From Sphingobacterium faecium (GTDB lineage: Bacteria; Bacteroidota; Bacteroidia; Sphingobacteriales; Sphingobacteriaceae), in contig NZ_QBKH01000006.1 of NCBI RefSeq assembly GCF_003054045.1, forward strand, positions 462,760 through 526,759: a stretch of DNA of 64,000 bases, given 5' to 3'. Positions 17,106 to 25,507 of this stretch are shown here, piece by piece; within the stretch, counting starts at the first letter, position 1; each line of letters starts with the position of its first letter. A program made the translations under genes and the position numbers. Under the pieces are notes generated by a model, which saw nothing but the letters and a program-made list of their open reading frames with translations, was not told the DNA's origin and did no database searches.

Positions 17106-17603
17106 ATGAATTGCATGATTAGAAAAGGCATTCCAAAGGATATCATTCAGGCCGCACAAGTATTAGAGGAAGTAAAAGCATATATGCTGAATATAGGCAT
17201 TGATCAGTGGGATCAAGAATATCCAAACAGAATCGTCTTGACTCAGGATATTGATAGAGAAGAAGCTTTTATTTATGAAGAGCAAGGTGAATTATTGGCC
17301 TATATGGTTTTAAATGAAAAATGTGATCAAGAATACGCTGAATTAAACTGGAAAACAGCTACTCCGTTTGTCGTGATTCATCGCTTATATGTAAAACCGT
17401 CTGCACAAGGTAAAGGTATCTCAAGCAAAATGATAAAATATTCGGAGCAATTTGCTCTGGAAAATAAATATCAATCTATACGTTTTGACGCTTTTTCTTT
17501 AAATGAAACAGCCAATGCCGTGTATATAAAAAAGGGCTATGCATCTGTAGGGACCGTCCTTTTTCGAAAAGGAGTTTTTAACTGTTATGAGAAAGCAATG
17601 TAA
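17106..17603 (+). CDS. GNAT acetyltransferase
   Basis: 165 residues. Opening MIRKGIPKDIIQAAQVLEEV is the GNAT first strand and helix. IDQWDQEYPNRIVLTQDID is characteristic of a small Bacteroidota/Firmicutes acetyltransferase group. The acetyl-CoA loop is VIHRLYVKPSAQGKGISSKM and the C-terminal half has RFDAFSLNETANAVYIKKGY. A good ribosome site (aaaggg, 7 bp before ATG) supports 17106. It resembles the broken acetyltransferase at 43779 in the W-Q/D-x-YP motif. Followed after 29 bp by the FMN reductase, perhaps co-transcribed. Substrate unknown. Confidence 0.85.
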   Translation: MNCMIRKGIPKDIIQAAQVLEEVKAYMLNIGIDQWDQEYPNRIVLTQDIDREEAFIYEEQGELLAYMVLNEKCDQEYAELNWKTATPFVVIHRLYVKPSAQGKGISSKMIKYSEQFALENKYQSIRFDAFSLNETANAVYIKKGYASVGTVLFRKGVFNCYEKAM

Positions 17604-17632
17604 TTCATACAAAACCTGATAAAGAATAACAT

Positions 17633-18160
17633 ATGAAAAATATTTTTGTAATAAATGGTAGTGCAAGTAGCAATTCATCCAATCAAAAACTCATCCATAT
17701 ATTTGCAGATTTCACCAAAGATATTTTTAACCTCAAGATTTTCAACGAGCTTAAATCACTTCCACATTTTGATCCCGCACTTTCTATTACCGAAACGCCC
17801 AAAGTAATTTTAGATTTTAGAAAAGAGATAGAAATTGCTGATGGTATTATAATATGTACACCTGAATATGTTTTTAGTATGCCAAGCGGACTGAAAAACG
17901 CAATGGAATGGTGCGTTTCAACGACCTTATTTTCAGACAAACCGATAGGCCTTATTACAGCATCAGCTCATGGTGAAAAAGGACATGTCGAATTACAGTT
18001 GATCATGGAAACCTTAATGGCAAGTTTTACTGCAGATACGACGCTTCTAATTTCGGGAATAAAAGGGAAAATAAATGAGCAGGGTGACTTAATGGATGAT
18101 AAAACTAAAGATTCCTTATTCAAATTTGCACATGCGTATTACGATCTGATTTCATCTTAA
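17633..18160 (+). CDS. NADPH-dependent FMN reductase family protein
   Basis: 175-residue flavodoxin-fold protein. N-terminal FVINGSASSNSSNQKLIHIF is the phosphate-binding loop for FMN. IIICTPEYVFSMPSGLKNAMEWCV is the hallmark of NAD(P)H:FMN/quinone or azo reductases, and the segment GLITASAHGEKGH is the second flavin loop. It reduces flavin or quinone substrates in the cytoplasm. Downstream is the 375-bp control region of the NAD salvage operon; whether the two are functionally linked (NADPH use) is only suggestive. Confidence 0.87.
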   Translation: MKNIFVINGSASSNSSNQKLIHIFADFTKDIFNLKIFNELKSLPHFDPALSITETPKVILDFRKEIEIADGIIICTPEYVFSMPSGLKNAMEWCVSTTLFSDKPIGLITASAHGEKGHVELQLIMETLMASFTADTTLLISGIKGKINEQGDLMDDKTKDSLFKFAHAYYDLISS

Positions 18161-18535
18161 TTAAGCGATAAGTATTATCAATTTTCATATTTTCTGAATA
18201 TCAAATATAGATGTGGAGGGAACATATATTGCTCTTTTTTTGTCAAAATTTCGCTTTTACATAAGCGAATAATAAGTAAGTACGTATAGTATTTAATTTT
18301 ATAGATATAGCAGTATGAACTTTCACGATAACAGTAGGCAAATGAGTAGTATATGGAGAGATGTGGTTTTTCTGCTTACGTATTTCTAGTTTTTTTAAAT
18401 ATATTTATTTGTTTATCAATACTTTATATTTTTATTAAATTCTTTTGAGTGAAAAGTACTCAAAAGAATTGCATACTTTAAAATTATTGCTCATATTTGT
18501 TGAGTAAAATATACTCAAATATAAAAGATAGAGTT
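18161..18535. other. Control region of NAD salvage operon
   Basis: 375 bp without a gene. The distal 100 bp carry two related palindromes and a promoter-like element, listed separately. The proximal part is plain AT-rich DNA with no visible terminator for the FMN reductase apart from the longer palindrome at 18438-18470. Confidence 0.6.
18438..18518 (+). promoter_or_regulatory. Twin palindromic operators around a putative promoter
   Basis: Two inverted repeats share the core TTGAGT-N7-ACTCAA: 18445-18463 (arms extend to 13 bp, 18438-18470) and 18500-18518. They are 55 bp apart, roughly five helical turns. Between them is CATATTTG (18492-18499), one mismatch from the Bacteroidota -7 element TAnnTTTG, with TTG at 18469. 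The second palindrome would cover the transcription start. The regulator encoded at the end of the operon (22550) is the obvious candidate binder. The first palindrome could also act as a terminator. Confidence 0.65.
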
Positions 18536-19345
18536 ATGATTGTACTTAACACCTATGCCATAATCACAGAGCAGTTTCCTAATAAGGAAACGAAAGTGAA
18601 AGATTTTGATCCGTATATCTTAAAAGACAATTTGCTTGAATTCACCTATCAAGAAGATGGTGATCTAATCAAACTTCTTTTTGTTAAGAAAAGAATTGAT
18701 CAGGAGCAGGTAAATTGTAAGCTCGTGATCAATTATATGCCTTATAGCCGTATGGACCGTAAAATTGAAGGTGATCTGTTCACCCTTCAGTATATTTGTG
18801 CATTTATCAATGACCTACACTTTGAAAAGGTGTACGTTATTGAACCGCACTCGGCCAAAACCATTGAACTGTTGCGCAATAGCGAGGCCATCTACCCAGC
18901 ACTAGATTGGTTACCAGCGATTATGGATCAGATGCAGTTTACAGATCAAGACCGAATTGTTTTTCCGGACAAAGGAGCAGCTGCACGCTATCATAATACA
19001 GGTTATGACCATAGCTGCATATTTGACAAAACCCGCAATCCAGAGACAGGACGCATTGAGAATATGCTTCTCAAACAGGGTGATATACCAAAAGGGGCGA
19101 AGTGTATCATCGTAGATGACCTTTGTTCTGCTGGAGGAACTTTCCTTTGGGCAGGTCAGACTCTCAAGCAAATGGGAGCCAGTGAAATTTATCTTCTGGT
19201 CACGCACTGTGAGCCACGTGTATTATCCGGTAAATTGCTCGATCAAGATTCACCCATAGACAAAGTATTCACCGGCACCTCAATGATGCAGCAAACGCAT
19301 CCCAAAATAGAATACATCACCATTAACCTTGAAAACTATGTTTAA
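18536..19345 (+). CDS. prs: Ribose-phosphate pyrophosphokinase-like protein
   Basis: 269 residues from ATG 18536; an in-frame TTG at 18497 lies inside the operator and is rejected. It makes PRPP, the co-substrate for the next gene product. YMPYSRMDRKIEGD is the ATP/ribose-binding region and VYVIEPHSAKTIELLRN follows. CIIVDDLCSAGGTFLWAGQT is the PRPP-binding loop, present with the acidic pair and the Gly-Thr. It is shorter than housekeeping Prs (about 310), consistent with salvage-operon paralogues that accompany NadV. The stop overlaps the start of the phosphoribosyltransferase by 8 bp, so translation is coupled. The product directly feeds that enzyme. Confidence 0.88.
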   Translation: MIVLNTYAIITEQFPNKETKVKDFDPYILKDNLLEFTYQEDGDLIKLLFVKKRIDQEQVNCKLVINYMPYSRMDRKIEGDLFTLQYICAFINDLHFEKVYVIEPHSAKTIELLRNSEAIYPALDWLPAIMDQMQFTDQDRIVFPDKGAAARYHNTGYDHSCIFDKTRNPETGRIENMLLKQGDIPKGAKCIIVDDLCSAGGTFLWAGQTLKQMGASEIYLLVTHCEPRVLSGKLLDQDSPIDKVFTGTSMMQQTHPKIEYITINLENYV

Positions 19346-20846
19346 TCCGATAAGTAAAAATCCTATTCTTTGGACAGACGGTTATAAGCTATGCCATAAA
19401 GATCAGTATCCGGCCAGAACCAATTGGGTATATGAAACCTGGACACCCCGAATGTCGCGTATAGCTGGTATTAGCCATGTTGTATTTTTCGGATTACAAG
19501 GAGCATTGGCAGAAATGACTCATGCCTTTGAACAGTATTTTTTCAGTCAGCCACTAGAGACAGTTGTGTCAGAATATGAAGAAGCTATCCAGCATGTTTT
19601 TGCACAGACCAATGCTAATTTTGCTGCTACTCACAGTTCTGCCCATATCCGAGCCCTGCATCAATTAGGTTATCTGCCTATTCAGATCAAAGCTATGAAG
19701 GAGGGAAGTTTGGTACCCATTGGTGTCCCGATGTTTACGATTGAAAATACCCATCCTGACTTCTTTTGGTTACCCGGTTATTTAGAGACCCAGCTTTCAG
19801 CCTATATCTGGTCACCCATGACAGCAGCTACCATTGCAGATCGTTACAAAAGATTGTTGAACAGCTATGCCGAGAAAACAGGAGATATTCACAAAGTACA
19901 TACCCAAGCAGGTGATTTCTCCATGAGGGGAATGGGTTCTCCAGAGACCGCCTACCGCACAGCAGGAGGACATCTATTGAGCTTTTCGGTATCAGCTACG
20001 CTTTCTGTACGAAACTATCTTAAATCTTATTATGCGGCAGGCAATGATATACTGATGTATACACCATCCACGGAGCATAGTGTTATGTGTTCTTATGGCG
20101 AGCAGGAAGTGGAGGCATTTCGACACTTGATTACCGAGGTATATCCCAGTGGTAATATTTCTATCGTATCTGACACCTACGATCTTTGGAATGTAGTTGA
20201 CCAAGTTCTGCCACAGCTGAAAGAACTGATCCTCTCGCGAGATGGAAAAGTGGTGATCCGTCCAGACAGTGGAGATCCTATTCATATCATCTGCGGCGAT
20301 AAGGATTCCGATCGTGAGACCGTTAGAAAAGGGATTGTTGAACGCCTGTTTGAAATCTTTGGCGGAACAGTCAATTCAAAAGGATACAAAGAGCTAGATC
20401 CCCATATCGGTGTAGTTTATGGAGATTCCATTACCGTCGATCGTGCAGACAAGATCTGCAGTGGCTTGATGGAAAAAGGCTTTGCTTCGACTAATACCGC
20501 TTTAGGAATCGGTTCATACACGTATCAATATGTGACACGTGATACGTTCGGTTTCGCATTAAAAGGCACAGCAGAAGAAGTAGACGGTCAGTTTAAAGCG
20601 ATTCAAAAAAGACCAGCTACCGATATCGGCAACTTCAAAAAATCACAAAAGGGTATCGTAGCAGTTGTATTTGAAGATCATGACTATCGCTTGATTGATG
20701 ACCTTAACCCGCAGACAGTTAGTGAATTAAAAAATAAAAATCTTTTAAAAGATTTTTATATCAACGGTGAATTCGTTTTCACCAATACATTTGAAGAGAT
20801 CAGAACTACCTTGAAAATAGAATCAAATCGCGTATATGGAAACTAA
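19338..20846 (+). CDS. nadV: Nicotinamide (or nicotinate) phosphoribosyltransferase
   Basis: 502 residues from ATG 19338. Converts a pyridine base plus PRPP to the mononucleotide. N-terminal LWTDGYKLCHKDQYP, the active loop AGDFSMRGMGSPETA (Asp193) and STEHSVMCSYG are diagnostic of the NAMPT/NadV group. VVIRPDSGDP and VVYGDSITVDR contain further PRPP/ribose contacts. By my alignment, the residue matching human NAMPT Asp219, which reads the amide, is Ala220 here, so preference for nicotinamide over nicotinate is open. It is coupled to prs upstream and overlaps nadE by 11 bp. Length matches the family (about 480-500). Confidence 0.92.
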   Translation: MFNPISKNPILWTDGYKLCHKDQYPARTNWVYETWTPRMSRIAGISHVVFFGLQGALAEMTHAFEQYFFSQPLETVVSEYEEAIQHVFAQTNANFAATHSSAHIRALHQLGYLPIQIKAMKEGSLVPIGVPMFTIENTHPDFFWLPGYLETQLSAYIWSPMTAATIADRYKRLLNSYAEKTGDIHKVHTQAGDFSMRGMGSPETAYRTAGGHLLSFSVSATLSVRNYLKSYYAAGNDILMYTPSTEHSVMCSYGEQEVEAFRHLITEVYPSGNISIVSDTYDLWNVVDQVLPQLKELILSRDGKVVIRPDSGDPIHIICGDKDSDRETVRKGIVERLFEIFGGTVNSKGYKELDPHIGVVYGDSITVDRADKICSGLMEKGFASTNTALGIGSYTYQYVTRDTFGFALKGTAEEVDGQFKAIQKRPATDIGNFKKSQKGIVAVVFEDHDYRLIDDLNPQTVSELKNKNLLKDFYINGEFVFTNTFEEIRTTLKIESNRVYGN

Positions 20847-21618
20847 ACAACACAAGCCATTTGTTATCAATGATGACAATGTCGCACAATATGCAAGTAA
20901 AATAGCAACATGGATAGCTCAACAGGTCGCTGCTGCCAATCGCAAAGGAGTAGTACTGGGTATGAGCGGAGGTATAGACTGTAGTGTAGTTGCCTGCCTG
21001 TGCCATTTGGCGAAAGTCGATACACATTTGGTCATGATGCCTTATGGCAATGATATGAGCAATACCCGAAGCTCACAACATGCATTAGAACTGATTCAAA
21101 AGTTCAATTTTGCTCATCATACTTTCGATATTCAGCCAGCAGTAGATGCCTTGACTATTACCAATGTATCGTTCTTGGCACAAGCAGGAACTGTCAATCA
21201 AGCCTTGAGCCAAGCCAATATCCGTCCTCGTGTGCGGATGACCTACCTCTATCAGTTAGCACAGCTAGGTAGCCGGTTTGTGATCGGTACTGGCAATATG
21301 GCTGAACGTACTGTTGGATACTTTACCAAATGGGGTGATGGTGCTGCAGATCTTAATCCTTTGGGTATGCTGACCAAACAGGAGGTTTATACCTTGGCAA
21401 AATGTCTCGGTGTGCCCGATTCCATCATTGAAAAGAAACCATCAGCGGGGCTATGGGAAGGACAGACCGATGAGGATGAATTGGGTATGACATACAATCA
21501 AATAGATGCGTTTATATTAACAGGAACTTCAGGAGATGAAAACATTGATGCCTTAATACAGCAACGTATAGCGCTATCCGCTCATAAGTTTGAGACCGTT
21601 CCAATTTTCAACAACTAA
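20836..21618 (+). CDS. nadE: NH3-dependent NAD synthetase
   Basis: 260 residues. Amidates nicotinate dinucleotide (or, in some lineages, mononucleotide) using ATP and ammonia. The ATP pyrophosphatase P-loop is GMSGGIDCSV (a Cys replaces the usual Asp-Ser second position). IGTGNMAERTVGYFTKWGDGAADLNP carries the substrate and Mg contacts; the C-terminal part IIEKKPSAGLWEGQTDEDEL is standard. No glutaminase domain is fused, so it relies on free ammonia. It overlaps the upstream gene by 11 bp and is followed after 14 bp by the nicotinamidase-like gene. Confidence 0.93.
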   Translation: METKQHKPFVINDDNVAQYASKIATWIAQQVAAANRKGVVLGMSGGIDCSVVACLCHLAKVDTHLVMMPYGNDMSNTRSSQHALELIQKFNFAHHTFDIQPAVDALTITNVSFLAQAGTVNQALSQANIRPRVRMTYLYQLAQLGSRFVIGTGNMAERTVGYFTKWGDGAADLNPLGMLTKQEVYTLAKCLGVPDSIIEKKPSAGLWEGQTDEDELGMTYNQIDAFILTGTSGDENIDALIQQRIALSAHKFETVPIFNN

Positions 21619-21632
21619 GCTTTTAAAATATC

Positions 21633-22547
21633 ATGAATACCAGGTATCAGCAAATTATCGACATCAACCATATCGCTTCTTACACAATTAATGAACAGAT
21701 AGATGATATGTTAGCCCTTGGACAATCCGAAAATATAAAACCTGCAGCGCAGGATGAGAAACGGAATCTGCTATTGGCTATCGATGTGCAGAACGATTTT
21801 ATGGAGGGCATTGGCAGTCTGGCCGTTCAAGGTTCGAGAGCAGATGTTCAACGCCTTACAAAATGGATGTATCATAATATGGCTTCCTTGACTCAGATTA
21901 TCTGTAGTTTGGACTGTCACTCCATGATGCAGATTTTTCATCCTGTTTGGTGGGTCGATCAAGAAGGTAATCATCCGGCACCATTTACCATCATTGCTTA
22001 CGAAGATGTTGTTCAGGGTATATGGGTGGCAGCCAATGGGGGCAACGAACGCTCTTTGGAGTATCTCCAGAATTTGGAAACTGATCATAAGAAAAAGCTT
22101 TGTATATGGCCCTATCATTGTTTAGAAGGAACAGTAGGAGCTAAGCTCGAAAGCCAGTTTACCAAAATGCTTTACTTTCATGCGGCAGCCCGTAGCACAG
22201 CTCCCCAGTTAATTTATAAGGGACAAAATCCCTACTCCGAGATGTATGGTATTATCAAAGCCGAATACGATCGTGATCAATATATCAACTATGAAGTGCT
22301 CAATTCCGTGAGTCAGTTTGATGCCATCTATATTGCAGGTCAGGCTTCCAGTCATTGCGTATTGGCTTCTGTGACCCAGATTTTAGAATATTTTTCAGAC
22401 AATAAGGAACTCACCTCACGTATTACTTTACTTGAAGACTGCATGTCGCCAATAGCCGGATTTGAAGATAGTACAAGGCAGCAGTTTGAAGTACTTCAGG
22501 AGCGATATGGTATCCACATTCGTAAATCAACTGACATCGTTTTATAG
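21633..22547 (+). CDS. pncA: Nicotinamidase-like cysteine hydrolase (isochorismatase fold)
   Basis: 304 residues, clearly longer than typical PncA (180-220) because of an N-terminal 45-residue helical extension and internal insertions. Catalytic triad: Asp in LLAIDVQNDFMEG, Lys in LIYKGQNPYSEMYG, Cys in GQASSHCVLASVTQ. Metal ligands are DCHSMMQIFHP and WPYHCLEGT. It should deamidate nicotinamide to nicotinate, giving the operon both amidated and deamidated routes. The insertions might change substrate, so the specific reaction is probable, not certain. The last gene of the operon starts 2 bp downstream. Confidence 0.85.
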   Translation: MNTRYQQIIDINHIASYTINEQIDDMLALGQSENIKPAAQDEKRNLLLAIDVQNDFMEGIGSLAVQGSRADVQRLTKWMYHNMASLTQIICSLDCHSMMQIFHPVWWVDQEGNHPAPFTIIAYEDVVQGIWVAANGGNERSLEYLQNLETDHKKKLCIWPYHCLEGTVGAKLESQFTKMLYFHAAARSTAPQLIYKGQNPYSEMYGIIKAEYDRDQYINYEVLNSVSQFDAIYIAGQASSHCVLASVTQILEYFSDNKELTSRITLLEDCMSPIAGFEDSTRQQFEVLQERYGIHIRKSTDIVL

Positions 22548-22549
22548 TT

Positions 22550-23254
22550 ATGAACAGCGCGAAACAAACGTTCACCTATGAATATCCAAGACCAGCAGTC
22601 ACAGTAGACTGTGTGATCTTTGGATTTGATAGAGGAGAACTCAAAGTGTTGCTCACCAAGCGTGGAATCGAACCATTTTTAGGCAAATGGGCATTTCCCG
22701 GAGGATTCATTTTAGAACGTGAGAGTGCCGATGAATGTGCCCGTCGCAAACTGGCTGAAGAAGCAGGATTAGAAGATATCTATTTGGAGCAGCTCTATAC
22801 TTTTTCAGCTTTAGATCGGGATCCCCGTTTTCGGGTTATCAGCATTGCATATTACGCCTTGGTCAAGTCTACAGATTATCTTATTGAGGCAGGACTTGAT
22901 ATTGAAGAAGTAAAATGGTTCAGTTTGGATGAAGCTATGCCGTTAGCATTTGATCACGATCAGATTCTATCGGTTGCCATTGAACGGCTGAAAGGAAAGA
23001 TACGTTACCAGCCCATAGGTTTTGAATTATTGCCGGAGCAATTCACATTGCCCGATCTCCATAAGCTGTACGAGACCATTTTGCAAAGAGCTGTCGATCG
23101 GGGTAATTTTCGAAAGAAGATTTTAAGTATGAAACTGCTGATTGATCATAGTGAAAAGCAACCAGATCGACATGCTCGAGCAGCTAAGATTTATAGCTTT
23201 GATCGTAACAAATACGAAGCTCTCAAAGAATCAGGATTCTATTTTGAGCTTTAA
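22550..23254 (+). CDS. nrtR: NrtR-type transcription regulator (Nudix domain plus winged helix)
   Basis: 234 residues. Residues 15-150 are a Nudix domain with ligand strand VDCVIFGFDRGELKVLLTKR. Its Nudix box reads GGFILERESADECARRKLAE, then EAGL: the catalytic Glu after the Arg is Lys, so hydrolysis is probably lost. Residues 150-234 form a winged helix (FTLPDLHKLYETILQRAVDR then RGNFRKKILSM). NrtR proteins repress NAD genes and are released by NAD metabolites such as ADP-ribose. Its place at the operon end and the twin palindromes upstream of prs point to autoregulation. Effector unknown. Confidence 0.9.
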   Translation: MNSAKQTFTYEYPRPAVTVDCVIFGFDRGELKVLLTKRGIEPFLGKWAFPGGFILERESADECARRKLAEEAGLEDIYLEQLYTFSALDRDPRFRVISIAYYALVKSTDYLIEAGLDIEEVKWFSLDEAMPLAFDHDQILSVAIERLKGKIRYQPIGFELLPEQFTLPDLHKLYETILQRAVDRGNFRKKILSMKLLIDHSEKQPDRHARAAKIYSFDRNKYEALKESGFYFEL

Positions 23255-23300
23255 TAAAATGTTTTTTTTAAACCATTCAATTAATTTCATTAAATCCCTT

Positions 23301-23342
23301 ATCATAGTCCTATTTTTTAATGAAGAAAATTAGGGCTATGAT
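23301..23342 (+). terminator. Terminator of NAD salvage operon
   Basis: Stem atcatagtccta / tagggctatgat (one G-T pair), loop of 18 bases, 47 bp after the regulator stop. It also faces the convergent zinc-ribbon gene at 23375 and may serve both. Confidence 0.65.
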
Positions 23343-23374
23343 ATTTTAAACCCAATTTTTTTTAGCAAAATTAT

Positions 23375-23722
23375 TTAATGCCAATCAAAGTAACAGTATC
23401 TACACTGTTTTGCTAATGGAGTTCTTGCCAACTTGCCACATTTTGGGCAATTGTTAAATGTAATTTGTGCATGATGGTTAGACAATATACGTTGAGCGGT
23501 ATTTTTATAGAATTTTTCTATTCCATCATGTATGAGTGATAAAGCTGTAAGATCTTTAGTAAGCAAAACGGCTTTAAAGTAGATCTTCTTTATTTTATCC
23601 AAATCCTTATTTCCTTCAAGTTTCAATAGTGAATGGATATGTTTATAAGCTAATTTCTCCTGTGGAGACATCAGATGAAGGTAATGGGTAATGATATAGT
23701 TTTGAGTGTCTTGATCCATCAT
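23375..23722 (-). CDS. Small protein with C-terminal zinc ribbon
   Basis: 115 residues from ATG 23722. The first 80 residues are helical (YIITHYLHLMSPQEKLAYKH, IKKIYFKAVLLTKDLTALSL). The end is a four-Cys ribbon, NCPKCGKLARTPLAKQCRYC, terminating YFDWH. Cytoplasmic. The family is widespread in Sphingobacteriaceae-type genomes, to my knowledge without assigned function. It is convergent with the NAD operon and otherwise solitary. A longer TTG start (23737) would add five residues. Confidence 0.7.
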   Translation of the reverse strand: MMDQDTQNYIITHYLHLMSPQEKLAYKHIHSLLKLEGNKDLDKIKKIYFKAVLLTKDLTALSLIHDGIEKFYKNTAQRILSNHHAQITFNNCPKCGKLARTPLAKQCRYCYFDWH

Positions 23723-24214
23723 AATTTTAAAGGTCAATTACCATAATTCGGTGTGGCGCAATATGCTTCCTACCCAAGGGAATATCGCCGTAGAAAAGGC
23801 CGAAATTGCAAAATCGCTTTATTTTGCTGGTATTTAAATTGTTTTTAATACTAATTTTGGCAATGTTTCCATGCTCGTTACGTTGTTCGCTCAACAGGAG
23901 CTCACTATTGGCTCTCATTCGATATTCCTATTTTTTTATCGGCCTCTGTATCTTACCCCATCTGCGGTAACCGTCTGTCTAGGAAATAACTTCTCTCTCA
24001 GGCATCTTGTCGATGATCAATATACCATCCCCTTAACCTTGAATCCAAATTGTGTGATTAGTTGAGTATCGCATCCCGTGTTTTGGTGCTATGTTAAGTG
24101 GTATTAAGTCGAAACCACAAACGCAGATATTATGACCAAATTTCAATTGAAAAACTATCTTTAAATTTCACACGTCATACTATCTGATACAAATTCTTGT
24201 CGGAAATGAATTAA
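23723..24214. other. Spacer with possible gene debris
   Basis: About 490 bp. Its base composition is more GC-rich than neighbouring spacers, and minus-strand translation from about 24130 gives coding-like stretches (GDGILIIDKMPEREVIS, then TDGYRRWGKIQRPIKK) interrupted by stops in one frame. This looks like an old remnant, but I cannot name the family. Confidence 0.35.
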
Positions 24215-24886
24215 TTATTTTGGGAAAGCCATATTTAGGCTTCTAAAATCTATCCATTCCGCATATTTTTCATGTACATTGCTTACCGCAATTACTGTTA
24301 ATTTATTTTCATTTATAGTCAGGTTCTTTTTGTGAATCACAAAATAGCTTACATTTTGCCTACCATCATTCCATTTTATTAGCTCTTCAATAATATGCTG
24401 TGTTTCTTGCTCTCCATTTTCATCCAAAAATATAGGACGATCTTTTGTATTTTCGTTTTTTTTATAAAACGTTGGTTTTCCGAAACTTTTATTGAATTCG
24501 CCTATTAATAATTCACAATTATTGTTGTTTTCTAATTCTAATTCATAAGTAAAAGCAGAATTGTTGTCTTTTAAATAGTATATGATCAAACTACTTATTT
24601 TACCGAGGTTCAGATCATTGAATTGAAAATTTTGGTTAGGAGAAAATGAAAATTCTTCGTAATCCAAATTTAAGTTATACTCTGAATTATTATTATCAGT
24701 CTTATTCAACCCAAGTGGAATTAGTATTTTATCCAAATTAGAATTTAAGTTAAATTCATTGATTTTAATAGTATCCTTTTTTACAATAACTATTTTCTCC
24801 ATTTTGTTATTCATTTTTTTTGATTCCTGCCCATTACAAGAAGTCAAACATTGAGCAATTGTAAAAAGTAATAAAAGTTTTTTCAT
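24215..24886 (-). CDS. Lipoprotein of unknown function
   Basis: 223 residues from ATG 24886; the in-frame codon at 24919 would add 11 residues before the signal. Signal MKKLLLLFTIAQCLTSC with lipid Cys17, followed by NGQE. The mature part is Asn/Lys/Glu-rich, about 200 residues, with strands such as ISSLIIYYLKDNNSAFTYEL and ENKLTVIAVSNV. No domain recognised. Its leader closely resembles that of the MORN lipoprotein at 26791 (both end in C-NGQE), suggesting shared ancestry of the leader. Confidence 0.65.
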   Translation of the reverse strand: MKKLLLLFTIAQCLTSCNGQESKKMNNKMEKIVIVKKDTIKINEFNLNSNLDKILIPLGLNKTDNNNSEYNLNLDYEEFSFSPNQNFQFNDLNLGKISSLIIYYLKDNNSAFTYELELENNNNCELLIGEFNKSFGKPTFYKKNENTKDRPIFLDENGEQETQHIIEELIKWNDGRQNVSYFVIHKKNLTINENKLTVIAVSNVHEKYAEWIDFRSLNMAFPK

Positions 24887-25507
24887 ATTATTGTCCGTTG
24901 GTCTGTGATATAAGTACAACCAATTTCTAAAATTTAGGTTTGCTAAATCTTAAGTGTTTTTAAAATCTCTACAGTTTCGTTTATGCACACATAATTATAC
25001 TATTGTATTTTATAAATCTACATTGAAAAGTTCAAAGTAAAATAAACTATTTAAAAATCGCAGGGCTTTGCTTGATTATGCATGCTCTTACCGCTGATAG
25101 GTTGGATTATCGTAGTTATTGGATTGAGAGCCGTATTGGAAATCCAAATGGAGGTAGGGCACCTATTATTGTTATTATATTACAAACGAAACTCTAAAAG
25201 TCAAAAAAATTGATTTGGCCAAATGAACAAATCTGACTTATGAAGAATAATTTTTTTTAAGAAGCACAGCAGTACAAGTTAAAGAGTGACAAAAAACTAA
25301 GTTTTCATAAATGTGGCAAAGTTTTGTTAGTGAATTAGTAATTTTAATCAATAACACATAAGATTAGATTTTTGATAGAAAAAACTTTGTTGATATTTCT
25401 AATTGTAGTGTAATCGGTCTTTCGCTATTTAAAAGAAGAAGTGCAGCTGTAATGGTTTCTAAACAAACTCTATGACGAAATCAAAAAAATGGTCAAAACC
25501 AAACGAA
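24887..25507. other. Spacer with a possible barrel-protein tail
   Basis: About 620 bp. Minus-strand bases near 25090-25170 translate as VPYLHLDFQYGSQSNNYDNP then TYQR and stop, a composition like the end of an outer-membrane or surface protein, but nothing upstream continues it. The rest is AT-rich with no gene I can support. Confidence 0.35.

Noticed and set aside
18438..18470. First palindrome before prs as a terminator for the FMN reductase
   Set aside because: It is 278 bp from that gene's stop and shares its core with the second palindrome at the prs start, so an operator is the better reading.
20806..21027. Minus-strand frame across the nadV/nadE overlap
   Set aside because: Both sense genes have intact motifs here; this is a shadow.
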